Shown here: one piece after another, positions 51,277-59,512 of the stretch
How the letters are laid out: each line of letters starts with the position of its first letter
Numbering within the stretch: position 1 is the stretch's first letter
NCBI RefSeq assembly: GCF_003086895.1
Contig: NZ_CP026004.1
Coordinates: 965,663 to 1,029,662, forward strand
Direction: 5' to 3'
Length of the DNA stretch: 64,000 bases
DNA from: Stenotrophomonas sp. ESTM1D_MKCIP4_1
GTDB lineage: Bacteria > Pseudomonadota > Gammaproteobacteria > Xanthomonadales > Xanthomonadaceae
Translations under genes and position numbers: made by a program
The notes under the pieces: model-generated
What the model was told of the DNA's origin: nothing
Seen by the model: only the letters and a program-made list of their open reading frames with translations
The model's database searches: none

Positions 51277-53412
51277 ATGAAAACCAACCCGAACGTCGTT
51301 GCCCTGCGCTGGGCGACGCTGCCGGCGCTGTGCGCCTGCGCCCTGTACACCGCACCGGCCCATGCCGATGCGGCAGACCCCACCACCCTGGACACCGTGC
51401 GCGTGGTCGATACCCGCCATGGCGAGCTGTCGGCCTCGGCCAGTGCGGGCTCCGCGCTCGGCCTGAGCGTGCTGCAGACGCCGGCTGCGCTCACCGTCAT
51501 CGACCGCGACAAGCTGGAACAGCGTGGTGACAGCAACCTCAATGATGCGATCAGCCGTGCCGGTGCCATCAGTGCGATGCCGCACCCGGGCAATGGCCTG
51601 AGTGCGCTGTCCAGCCGTGGCTTCACCGATGGCGCGTCGGTGATGCGCCTGTACGACGGCCTGCGCCAGTACGGCGGGGTGGGCGTTACTTTCCCCTTCG
51701 ATACCTGGTCCATCGAGCGCATCGAAGTGCTGCGCGGTCCAGCCTCCGTCATCCATGGCGATGGCGCCATTGGCGGGGTCATCAACATCGTGCCGAAGAA
51801 GCCGACGCGCGGTGCCATCGAGAACGAGATCAGCGTGACCGTGGGCAGCGAGGACACTGCGCGCCTGGGCGTCGGCAGCGGTGGCGCGCTGACGCCGGCG
51901 CTGGCCTACCGCGTGGATGTCAGCGGCAACTACAGCGGTGGCTGGGTCGACCGTGGCCGCAACAACGATGCGACGTTCTCCGGCGCACTGCTGTGGCAGC
52001 CGAGCACGGACCTGCAGCTGACCCTGACCCACGCGCAGGGCTACCAGCAGCCGATGCGCTACTTCGGCACGCCGCTGGTGGAGGGCCGCCAGCTGGATGC
52101 GCTGCGCCATCGCAACTACAACGTGGCCGACAGCGAGATCCGCTTCCGCGACCGCTGGACCCAGCTGGATGCGCTGTGGACGCCGACCGCGAACGTCGAG
52201 TGGCGCACGCGTGTCTACCAGATCGACAGCCAGCGCGATTGGCGCAACGCCGAGGCCTACGTCTACAACGATGCCACGGGGCTGATCGATCGTTCGGACA
52301 ACACGCAGATCACCCACAACCAGGACCAGACCGGGCTGACCTCGACGCTGCGTGTGCAGGGGCGGGTGGGTGGCCTCGACAACAGCTTTGCAGTGGGCCT
52401 GGACGCCAACCGTGCGCACTTCAAGCACACCAACAACACCTACGCCGGCAGCTCCGGGCCGGTCGATCCGTTCCATCCGGTGCCGGGCGAGTTCGCGAGC
52501 GATGCCCCCAACCTGCCGCGCTACCGCAACAGCGCCGAGCAGTACGCGCTGTTTGCCGAAGACCACCTGACGCTCACTGAGCGCTGGTCGGTGCTGGGCG
52601 GGCTGCGCCATGACCGCGCGACCATCGACCGCACCGATCTCATCAGCGGCGCGGCAGCGTTTTCGAAGACCTACAGCAGCACCGGTTGGCGCACGGGTAC
52701 GGTGTTCGCGCTGCGGCCGACCTTGAGTCTGTACGCGCAGTACTCGCAGGCGGCCGATCCGGTCAGTGGCCTGCTGATGATCAGCCCGGCCAACGGTGCA
52801 TTCGACCTGGCCAAGGGCCGCCAGTTCGAGGTGGGCATGAAGCAGGCCTTCGATGGCGGCGAGTGGACGCTGGCCGCGTACCGCATCCGCAAGACCGGCC
52901 TGCTCAGCCGTGACCCGCTGCAGCCGGATCGCCGCGTGCAGGTGGGCGCGCAGACCTCGCGTGGTATCGAGGCATCGTTGAACTGGGCGTTCGCACCGCA
53001 CTGGTCGCTGGATGCGAATGCCACGGTACTGAAGGCCGAATTCGAGGACTTCCTGGAAACCACCGGCTCGCCGGCGGTGGTGGTCTCGCGCGATGGCAAC
53101 GTGCCGCCGAACGTGGCCGAGCGGATGGCGAACGTGTGGCTGAGCTGGCAGTTCCTGCCGGACTGGACCGTGGCTGGTGGCGCGCACTATGTCGGCAAGC
53201 GTTACGCGGACAACGCCAACACCCTGGAACTGCCGGGTTACAGCACCACCGATCTGGCCCTGACCTGGCAGGCGGCGCCGCGTACCCGGGTAAGCGCGCG
53301 ACTGTTCAACGTGTTCGACAAGGCGTACTACGCCACGGCGTACTACACCAGCACGCAGTGGCTGCTGGGCGCGGACCGCCGCGTCGAATTCACCGTCGAC
53401 CATCGCTTCTGA
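51277..53412 (+). CDS. TonB-dependent outer-membrane receptor
   Basis: The 711-residue receptor has a signal peptide (about 1-30), a TonB-box-like TLDTVRVVDT, a plug domain (about 60-170, with VLRGPASVIHGDGAIGG and INIVPKKPTRG) and a 22-strand barrel ending in phenylalanine. The type is that of ferric-siderophore or copper receptors. Company of a His/Met-rich DUF2946 protein and a PepSY membrane protein suggests uptake of a metal or metal chelate. The ligand cannot be told from sequence. Confidence 0.9.
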   Translation: MKTNPNVVALRWATLPALCACALYTAPAHADAADPTTLDTVRVVDTRHGELSASASAGSALGLSVLQTPAALTVIDRDKLEQRGDSNLNDAISRAGAISAMPHPGNGLSALSSRGFTDGASVMRLYDGLRQYGGVGVTFPFDTWSIERIEVLRGPASVIHGDGAIGGVINIVPKKPTRGAIENEISVTVGSEDTARLGVGSGGALTPALAYRVDVSGNYSGGWVDRGRNNDATFSGALLWQPSTDLQLTLTHAQGYQQPMRYFGTPLVEGRQLDALRHRNYNVADSEIRFRDRWTQLDALWTPTANVEWRTRVYQIDSQRDWRNAEAYVYNDATGLIDRSDNTQITHNQDQTGLTSTLRVQGRVGGLDNSFAVGLDANRAHFKHTNNTYAGSSGPVDPFHPVPGEFASDAPNLPRYRNSAEQYALFAEDHLTLTERWSVLGGLRHDRATIDRTDLISGAAAFSKTYSSTGWRTGTVFALRPTLSLYAQYSQAADPVSGLLMISPANGAFDLAKGRQFEVGMKQAFDGGEWTLAAYRIRKTGLLSRDPLQPDRRVQVGAQTSRGIEASLNWAFAPHWSLDANATVLKAEFEDFLETTGSPAVVVSRDGNVPPNVAERMANVWLSWQFLPDWTVAGGAHYVGKRYADNANTLELPGYSTTDLALTWQAAPRTRVSARLFNVFDKAYYATAYYTSTQWLLGADRRVEFTVDHRF

Positions 53413-53423
53413 GGACGTCGCTG

Positions 53424-54929
53424 ATGTCGCTGCGATCCACCGCCAAGCGCTGGACCTACCTGTTGCACCGATGGCTGGGCATCGGCGGTTGCCTGCTGAT
53501 GCTGCTGTGGTTCGTCAGCGGCATGGTGATGCTGTTCATCGGCTACCCGAAGTTGACCCCGGGCGAGCGGCTGGCCGCGTTGCCGGTGCTCGATGGTGCG
53601 CACACGATGAAGGGTCTGTCGGTGCTGCCCAACGCGGTGCAGGCCGAACCGGAAAGCATCGCACTGACCACATTGCGTGGTAAGCCGGTGTACGTGGTGC
53701 GCAGCGGGGCCAACGTCGGCGTGTGGTCGGCCGACACCGGCCACGCGCTGCTGCCGGTGTCGGCGCAGCGTGCCGAACTTGCGGCGGCGGCGTTTGCCGG
53801 TGGCCCTGCCTTCCTGGGCGCCGTGCGCGTGGACGAGGATCGCTGGACGCATTCGCGAGGGCTGGACGCCCATCGGCCGCTGTACAAGGTGGAGGTGGGC
53901 GGCCCGCAGCCGGGCAGCGTGTACGTGTCCTCTCACACGGGTGAAGTGGTGCTGGATGCGCCGTACCACCAGCAGCGCTGGAACTACGTGGGCGCGTGGC
54001 TGCACTGGCTGTACTTCCTGCGCATGCAGTCGGTGGACCCGGTGTGGACGTGGGTGGTGATCGCGCTGTCCGGGCTGTGCACGCTGGCGGCCATCAGCGG
54101 CATCGTAGTGGGCGTGTGGCGGTGGCGCTTCCGTGGCCGGTATCGCTCGGGCGCGAAAACGCCCTACGTCGAGCCGTGGATGCGCTGGCACCATCTGGTT
54201 GGATTGATGGCATCGGCCTTCGTGTTCACCTGGATCTTCAGCGGGCTGATGTCGATGAATCCGCTGCAGGTGTTCACTACTTCTGCGGGTACGGTGGATG
54301 CCGCACGCTATCGCGGTGCGCCGGTGTCGCTGGAGTCTGCGGTGGCCCAGCCGCAGGCCTTGCTGCATGCAGCGGCAAAGGAAGGCGTTGCGCCAGTGGA
54401 AGTCCAATGGCGGCGCATCGGTGGCGAACTGTTCGCGGTGTTGCTGGACGGGCGGGGCGGTACCCGCATCGTGTCGCTCGCGGATGGGCGGCTCCACGTC
54501 GCCCGGGCCTTGCGCATGTCGTGGCTGCAGCAGCGCGCACAGGCGATGAGCACGGCCCCGCTGCGGACGTTCGCGATCCTGCACACGCCCGATGCCTGGT
54601 TCTACCCGCGCGCGCCCGAGGCGATGAACGGCGCGGCGGTGCGGCGTTTCCCGGTGGCGGTGGCCGACTTCGGCGATGCGCATGCCACGCGGGTGTACTT
54701 CGATCTGGCCACTGGCGATCCGCTGCTGACCCTGGGCCATCGCGAGCGGGTTGGCCGCTGGCTGTTCTATTTCCTGCACAGCTGGGATCTGCCAGGCATG
54801 CTGCGGCAGGAGAATACGCGGCTGGGTGTACTGCTGTTGCTGAGCGTGGCGGGCAGCGGGTTGTGTGTTACGGGCGTGGTGATCGGCTACCGTCGGCTGC
54901 GGATGAAGGTCCGGCGCCGCCGGCACTGA
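53424..54929 (+). CDS. PepSY-associated transmembrane protein (iron-uptake reductase type)
   Basis: The 501-residue protein has about four transmembrane helices: near 17-40, 205-230, 262-282 and 465-488. Conserved histidines are at the first helix (LLHRWLGIGG) and in WLHWLYFLRM, WMRWHHLVGLM and LHSWD. Periplasmic PepSY-like regions lie between them. Relatives reduce ferric siderophores or pass electrons across the inner membrane. It starts 11 bases after the receptor and is co-transcribed. Confidence 0.85.
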   Translation: MSLRSTAKRWTYLLHRWLGIGGCLLMLLWFVSGMVMLFIGYPKLTPGERLAALPVLDGAHTMKGLSVLPNAVQAEPESIALTTLRGKPVYVVRSGANVGVWSADTGHALLPVSAQRAELAAAAFAGGPAFLGAVRVDEDRWTHSRGLDAHRPLYKVEVGGPQPGSVYVSSHTGEVVLDAPYHQQRWNYVGAWLHWLYFLRMQSVDPVWTWVVIALSGLCTLAAISGIVVGVWRWRFRGRYRSGAKTPYVEPWMRWHHLVGLMASAFVFTWIFSGLMSMNPLQVFTTSAGTVDAARYRGAPVSLESAVAQPQALLHAAAKEGVAPVEVQWRRIGGELFAVLLDGRGGTRIVSLADGRLHVARALRMSWLQQRAQAMSTAPLRTFAILHTPDAWFYPRAPEAMNGAAVRRFPVAVADFGDAHATRVYFDLATGDPLLTLGHRERVGRWLFYFLHSWDLPGMLRQENTRLGVLLLLSVAGSGLCVTGVVIGYRRLRMKVRRRRH

Positions 54930-55048
54930 GGTCTGTGGTGCGTTGTACACACTTCGACTGGACTTCGGGTGAATTCCGATGCGGCACGTATATTGAAAGC
55001 CCACGCGTGCCCGGCATCATGGAGGGCAACCATGACCTGGAAATCCAG

Positions 55049-55696
55049 ATGCCCCTCAACGTGCACCACAAGCTGCGCATCGCCGCTGACCAGTACACCG
55101 GCCAGAAAGTGGTCGACCAGCAGTTCCACGAATGTGATTTTTCCGGTGCCGACCTCACCGCCACCGAGTTCGTGAACTGCAGCTTCTACGATGCCGAAAG
55201 CCGCACGGGCTGCCGCTTCAATGGCGCCACGCTGAAGGAAGCCAGCTTCCGCGGCTGCGACATCAGCATGTGTCATTTCAATTTCATCAAGGCGCTGGGC
55301 CTGGAAATCAGCGAGTGCCGTGCACAGGGCGCCGATTTCAGCAATGCCAGCTTCATGAACCAGATCACCACGCGGACCTGGTTCTGCAGTGCCTTCATCA
55401 AGAAATCGAACCTGCGCTATGCCAATTTCTCGCGGGTGACGCTGGAGAAGTGCGAGCTGTGGGAGAACCGTTGGGATGGCGCGAACCTCAGCGGCGCAAG
55501 TTTTGCTGGATCGGATCTGTCGGCCGGTCAGTTTGAAGGCATCGACTGGAGCAGTGCCAACTTCACCGACTGTGACCTGACCGGATCGGAGCTGGGTGAC
55601 CTCGATCTTCGCGTGGTCAACCTGCGCGGTGCACGACTGGATGTGCAGCAGGTGGCGCTATTGATGCAGCGCATCGGCATCACCGTGGTGCCGTAG
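55049..55696 (+). CDS. qnr: Chromosomal Qnr-type pentapeptide repeat protein (SmQnr-like)
   Basis: The 215-residue right-handed beta-helix protein is built from A(D/N)LXX repeats and has the Qnr hallmarks ITTRTWFCSAF, FSRVTLEKCELWENRW and CDLTGSELGDLDLR. Qnr proteins bind and protect DNA gyrase and topoisomerase IV from quinolones. S. maltophilia carries such a gene in its chromosome. I used ATG 55049, which aligns with the QnrB N-terminus; an in-frame ATG at 55019 would add ten residues. No regulator gene is adjacent in the window. Confidence 0.9.
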   Translation: MPLNVHHKLRIAADQYTGQKVVDQQFHECDFSGADLTATEFVNCSFYDAESRTGCRFNGATLKEASFRGCDISMCHFNFIKALGLEISECRAQGADFSNASFMNQITTRTWFCSAFIKKSNLRYANFSRVTLEKCELWENRWDGANLSGASFAGSDLSAGQFEGIDWSSANFTDCDLTGSELGDLDLRVVNLRGARLDVQQVALLMQRIGITVVP

Positions 55697-55699
55697 GCG

Positions 55700-56374
55700 C
55701 TAACCGGCGTACGCCACCCACCCCTTGAAACTGAAGCCGGCGTAGAACAGCTCCACGCCCTCGAAGCCGGACTGCTGCAGCAGCGCGACCTCCTGTTCGG
55801 GGGACTGCAGGGGCAACCGCTCGATCATGACCTCGATGGTGCGCTGGGCATCGGCGTGCGCCACACCGGACGCCTCGGCAAAGGCGACGTAGCGCTGCAG
55901 CCAGCGACGCTTGCCCGCATCGTCGGCCGGTACGCTGTGGTGGGCCACCACCAGCGGTGCACCCGGACGCAGGCGACGGTGCAGCTCGCGCAGCGTGTGC
56001 AGGCGCTGGGCGGCATCGAGGAAGTGCAGGGTCAGCAGGCAGCTGGCACCGTCAAAACGAACGTCCGGCACATCGTCGATGTAGCCTGCAAGCAGCTCCA
56101 CCTGCGGCATCAGCGGGCCCAGCGTCTGTTCCGCAAGCGCCAGCATCGGCGCGGCCGGATCCACGCCCAGCAAGCGCCAGCCCGGATGCGCCTCGGCGAA
56201 GGCCTTCAGCTCCAGCCCGCCACCGGCGCCCAGCACCAGCACGCGCCCTTCAAGCGGCACGCGCTCGGCCAGCAGCAGCTGGCTCATCTGCTGCAGGGCG
56301 AGAAAGCCCGGCACCTGCCGCAGCGGGCCCTCGGCGTAGCGGGCGACGGCCTGCGGGTCTTCGAAGGTCGACAT
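55700..56374 (-). CDS. Class I SAM-dependent methyltransferase
   Basis: The 224-residue protein has SAM motif I (VLVLGAGGGLELKAFAE), the acidic motif II (LLGVDPAAPML) and a motif IV-like segment (ASCLLTLHFLD). It resembles small-molecule methyltransferases of unknown substrate. Its stop is 3 bases from the convergent qnr stop. Confidence 0.85.
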   Translation of the reverse strand: MSTFEDPQAVARYAEGPLRQVPGFLALQQMSQLLLAERVPLEGRVLVLGAGGGLELKAFAEAHPGWRLLGVDPAAPMLALAEQTLGPLMPQVELLAGYIDDVPDVRFDGASCLLTLHFLDAAQRLHTLRELHRRLRPGAPLVVAHHSVPADDAGKRRWLQRYVAFAEASGVAHADAQRTIEVMIERLPLQSPEQEVALLQQSGFEGVELFYAGFSFKGWVAYAG

Positions 56375-56432
56375 GGCGTGCGTTCCTGCGGCAGCGGTGA
56401 CATTCCACTGTAGCGCGCCCGTCAAGCGCGCC

Positions 56433-57812
56433 TCAGCGCAGCGCCCGCGCGAGCACCCGCCAGATGCGCGGGTCCTGGCACTGCGACACGTTGAAACGCA
56501 CATAGTCGGCCACGCGCTGCGACTGACTGAAGGCATTGCCCGGCGCCAGCACAACGCCTTCGCGCAGGCACTGGCGGGCCAGCGCGGCGGCATCGCGGCC
56601 ATCGGGCAGCTGGCACCACAGGAACAGCCCGGCTTCGGGCACCAGCCACGGCGTGATGCCCAGCCGCTGCACCTGCCGCAGAGTGTGCTTGCGGGCTTCG
56701 GCCAGGCGTGCACGGATGGCCTGCATGTGGCGCCGGTAACCGCTGTCGGTCAACGCGATCTGCATGAAGTGCGCGGCCAGATGGCCGCCGCCGAAGCTGG
56801 TGGCCAGCTTCAGGTCGACCAGTGCATCGATCCAGTCCGCACGCGCGGCGATGTAGCCACACCGCGAAGCCGCTGAAATGGTCTTGGAGAAACTGCCCAC
56901 GTGGATCACCCGCGACAGCCCATCCAGTGCGGCCAGGCGCGGGGCGGGGCGCAGCTCGAAGTCGGCGAAGATATCGTCCTCGACGATGGTCAGCCCGCTG
57001 CGCTCGGCCAGGCCCAGCAGCCGGTGCGCGGTGGCGGCCGACAGCACCGCGCCGGTCGGGTTGTGCAGGCCGGAGTTTGTGATGTACAGCCGTGGCGCAT
57101 GTGCCTGCAGGGCCTCGGCGAAGGCATACAGATCCGGCCCGTTGTGCGTGTAAGGCACACCGATGGCCTGCACCTGGTGCGCCTTCAAGAGTGCGTGGTA
57201 GTTGAAGTAGCTGGGGTCATCGACCAGCACGCTGTCGCCCGGTTTCAGCAGCAGGCGGCAGACCAGATCCACCGCATGCGTGCCCGATTCGGCCAGCAGT
57301 ATCTGGTCCAGCGGTGCCTCGATACCGAGGCCGGCGGCACGCCGCTGCAGTGCTTGGCGCAGCGCAGGCAGCCCGAGCGGGCTGGCGTAATCGGTCAGCG
57401 CCGATGCTTCGGCGCGTGCCATGCGCCGCAGTCCACGGCGCAGGCCGTCCTGGTAGAGCCAGTCGCTCGGCATCCAGCCGCAGCCGGGTTTGAGGTGCTC
57501 GGCCGGGGTTTCCAGCGATTGCCGCGATACCCACAGCGGATCCACCACGCGATCCAGGCGCGGTTCGATCGCCGCCAGTGCCAGAGGCGGCAGCGGACCG
57601 GCCACATAGAAGCCGGAACCGGCGCGCGCGGCGATCACGCCCTCTGCCGCCAACCGCTCGTAGGCCTCCACCACCGTAGACACCGACACCCCCATGGCCG
57701 CCGCCTGTGCGCGCACCGAGGGCAGGCGTGCGCCGGGGCCGTCCAGGCGGGCTGCGATGCGCGTGCGCACGGCCTGGATGACGCTGTCGATACGGCTGGG
57801 GGATCGGGACAT
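56433..57812 (-). CDS. MocR-family regulator (GntR HTH plus aminotransferase-like domain)
   Basis: The 459-residue protein has an N-terminal GntR winged helix (about 1-70, GARLPSVRAQAAAMGVSVST) and a fold-type I aminotransferase-like domain (about 100-455) with the PLP lysine in HVGSFSKTISA and the PLP-binding NPTG and DD segments. MocR proteins sense amines or amino acids via PLP and usually activate a divergent gene. Here that is an EamA exporter, with a perfect palindrome between them. Confidence 0.92.
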   Translation of the reverse strand: MSRSPSRIDSVIQAVRTRIAARLDGPGARLPSVRAQAAAMGVSVSTVVEAYERLAAEGVIAARAGSGFYVAGPLPPLALAAIEPRLDRVVDPLWVSRQSLETPAEHLKPGCGWMPSDWLYQDGLRRGLRRMARAEASALTDYASPLGLPALRQALQRRAAGLGIEAPLDQILLAESGTHAVDLVCRLLLKPGDSVLVDDPSYFNYHALLKAHQVQAIGVPYTHNGPDLYAFAEALQAHAPRLYITNSGLHNPTGAVLSAATAHRLLGLAERSGLTIVEDDIFADFELRPAPRLAALDGLSRVIHVGSFSKTISAASRCGYIAARADWIDALVDLKLATSFGGGHLAAHFMQIALTDSGYRRHMQAIRARLAEARKHTLRQVQRLGITPWLVPEAGLFLWCQLPDGRDAAALARQCLREGVVLAPGNAFSQSQRVADYVRFNVSQCQDPRIWRVLARALR

Positions 57813-57837
57813 GGCGGGAACTGTGTGGGAAGTGTGA

Positions 57838-57865
57838 CCAGTACAGTTACTTGCGACTGTACTGG
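57838..57865. promoter_or_regulatory. Operator palindrome between MocR regulator and exporter
   Basis: CCAGTACAGT and its exact complement ACTGTACTGG are separated by 8 bases. The site lies 26 bases before the regulator start and 80 bases before the exporter start, where a MocR dimer would control both genes. Confidence 0.75.
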
Positions 57866-57944
57866 ATTGTAGCTGGGTGACACGGCGCGGCGATGGCCCA
57901 ATGGCTGCCCGGGCCTTGCGTGGCCCTTTGCAACGGATATCAGC

Positions 57945-58808
57945 GTGGAACGGTCGGCAAGCGGGTGGATCAACGGCTTCATCGGTGTGGTTATCTTCGC
58001 CGGATCGCTGCCGGCCACTCGCCTGGCGGTGCTGGAACTGGATGCGGGCTTCGTCACCGCCGCGCGCGCCAGCATTGCCGCGCTGCTCGGCTTGGCCCTG
58101 CTGCTGGCATTGCGGCAGCCACGGCCGGCGCGCGCGGACCTGCCTGGCCTGGCGATGGTCAGCCTAGGCGTGGTGGTGGGTTTTCCGCTGCTGACCGCGC
58201 TGGCCCTGCGCCAGGCGTCGTCAGCGCACACCATTGTCTTCGTCGGCCTGTTGCCGCTCAGTACCGCGCTGTTCGGCGTGCTGCGCGGCGGTGAGCGGCC
58301 GCGACCGGCGTTCTGGCTGTTCTCGGTGCTGGGCAGCGCCTGTGTGGTGGGTTACGCGGCACGCAACGGTATCGAAGGGTCGCTGCAGGCCGATCTGTTG
58401 ATGCTGGTGGCCATCGTGGTGTGCGGCCTGGGCTACGCCGAGGGCGGGCGCCTGGCGCGGCATCTGGGCGGTTGGCAGGTCATCAGCTGGGCGCTGCTGC
58501 TGGCCCTGCCGGTGATGCTGCCGCTGACGGTGATGCTGCGCCCGGCGGCGGTGGCGGCCATCGGGGCAAGCGCGTGGTGGGCGCTGGGCTATGTGGCAGT
58601 GTTCAGCATGCTGGTCGGCTTCCTGTTCTGGTACCGGGGGCTGGCCCAAGGCGGGATTGCGGCAGTGGGCCAGCTGCAGTTGCTGCAGCCGTTCTTCGGG
58701 CTGGCACTGGCGGCGGGGTTGCTGCATGAAACCGTCAGCACCGGCATGGTGCTGGTGACGCTGGCGGCAGTGGCCTGCGTGGCAGGGGCGCGCCGCTTCA
58801 GCCGCTGA
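57945..58808 (+). CDS. EamA/DMT-family exporter
   Basis: The 287-residue protein has ten transmembrane helices in two EamA repeats. The start used is GTG 57945. The family exports amino acids and other small metabolites; control by a divergent MocR protein would fit export of an amine-containing compound. The substrate is unknown. Confidence 0.87.
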   Translation: MERSASGWINGFIGVVIFAGSLPATRLAVLELDAGFVTAARASIAALLGLALLLALRQPRPARADLPGLAMVSLGVVVGFPLLTALALRQASSAHTIVFVGLLPLSTALFGVLRGGERPRPAFWLFSVLGSACVVGYAARNGIEGSLQADLLMLVAIVVCGLGYAEGGRLARHLGGWQVISWALLLALPVMLPLTVMLRPAAVAAIGASAWWALGYVAVFSMLVGFLFWYRGLAQGGIAAVGQLQLLQPFFGLALAAGLLHETVSTGMVLVTLAAVACVAGARRFSR

Positions 58809-58909
58809 CGCTGCCGTCCGCTGTCACGCTGTGTGCCGGCACGCGTTTTCGCTGGGGGCCTGCCTTGGGCAATAATGCGGTCTCTGCCACAGCATGGATC
58901 GCGATGTAG

Positions 58910-59512
58910 ATGACGGGTTCCGGATCGCCTGCTGACGAGGGTGCCACCACGCTGCTGCGGCGCTGGAGCGCGGGCAACGACCTGTCTGCCCGCGATCGTC
59001 TGCTGCAGATGCTGTACGCACAACTGCGCGGCATGGCGGCGGTGCGGCTGAGTGGCGATGCGCCTGGCCTGTTGCAGCCCACCATGCTGGTGAACGAGGC
59101 GCTGATGCGCATGCTCGACCCCGGCATGGCCTACAACGATCGCGTTCATTTCCTTGCCCTGGCCGCACTGAAGATGCGTAGCGTGATGGTCGACCATGCC
59201 CGCGCGATGGGCGCGGCCAAGCGCGGCGGTGACCAGATGCATCTGACCCTGGACCATGCCGACCGCGAAGGTGTGGATGACAGCGACGCCGTGGACGTGC
59301 TGGCGCTGGATGCCGCGCTGCTGGCCCTGGCCGAAGTGGATGCGCGCGCCAGTTCCACGGTCGAGTGGATGTACTTCGGTGGCATGCGGCGGGAAGAAAT
59401 TGCCGCAGCGCAGGGCGTGTCGGTGCCGACGGTTGACCGCGACCTGCGCTTTGCCAAGGCCTGGCTCAAGCGCTACCTCGGTGGCACACCCACGGGAGAT
59501 GCCGGCGCATGA
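58910..59512 (+). CDS. ECF-type RNA polymerase sigma factor
   Basis: The 200-residue protein has a sigma-2 region (about 15-90, LLQPTMLVNEALMRML) and sigma-4 HTH (about 135-190, MRREEIAAAQGVSVPTVDRDL). The ALKMRSVMVDHARAMGAAKRGG segment is typical of the ECF group that is linked to Ser/Thr kinases rather than to anti-sigma factors. Its stop overlaps the kinase start by four bases, so kinase and sigma factor are made together. Confidence 0.9.
   Translation: MTGSGSPADEGATTLLRRWSAGNDLSARDRLLQMLYAQLRGMAAVRLSGDAPGLLQPTMLVNEALMRMLDPGMAYNDRVHFLALAALKMRSVMVDHARAMGAAKRGGDQMHLTLDHADREGVDDSDAVDVLALDAALLALAEVDARASSTVEWMYFGGMRREEIAAAQGVSVPTVDRDLRFAKAWLKRYLGGTPTGDAGA

Noticed and set aside
51187..53403. 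738-residue minus-strand open frame opposite the TonB receptor
   Set aside because: Antisense shadow without signal peptide or domain; the receptor on the plus strand is complete.
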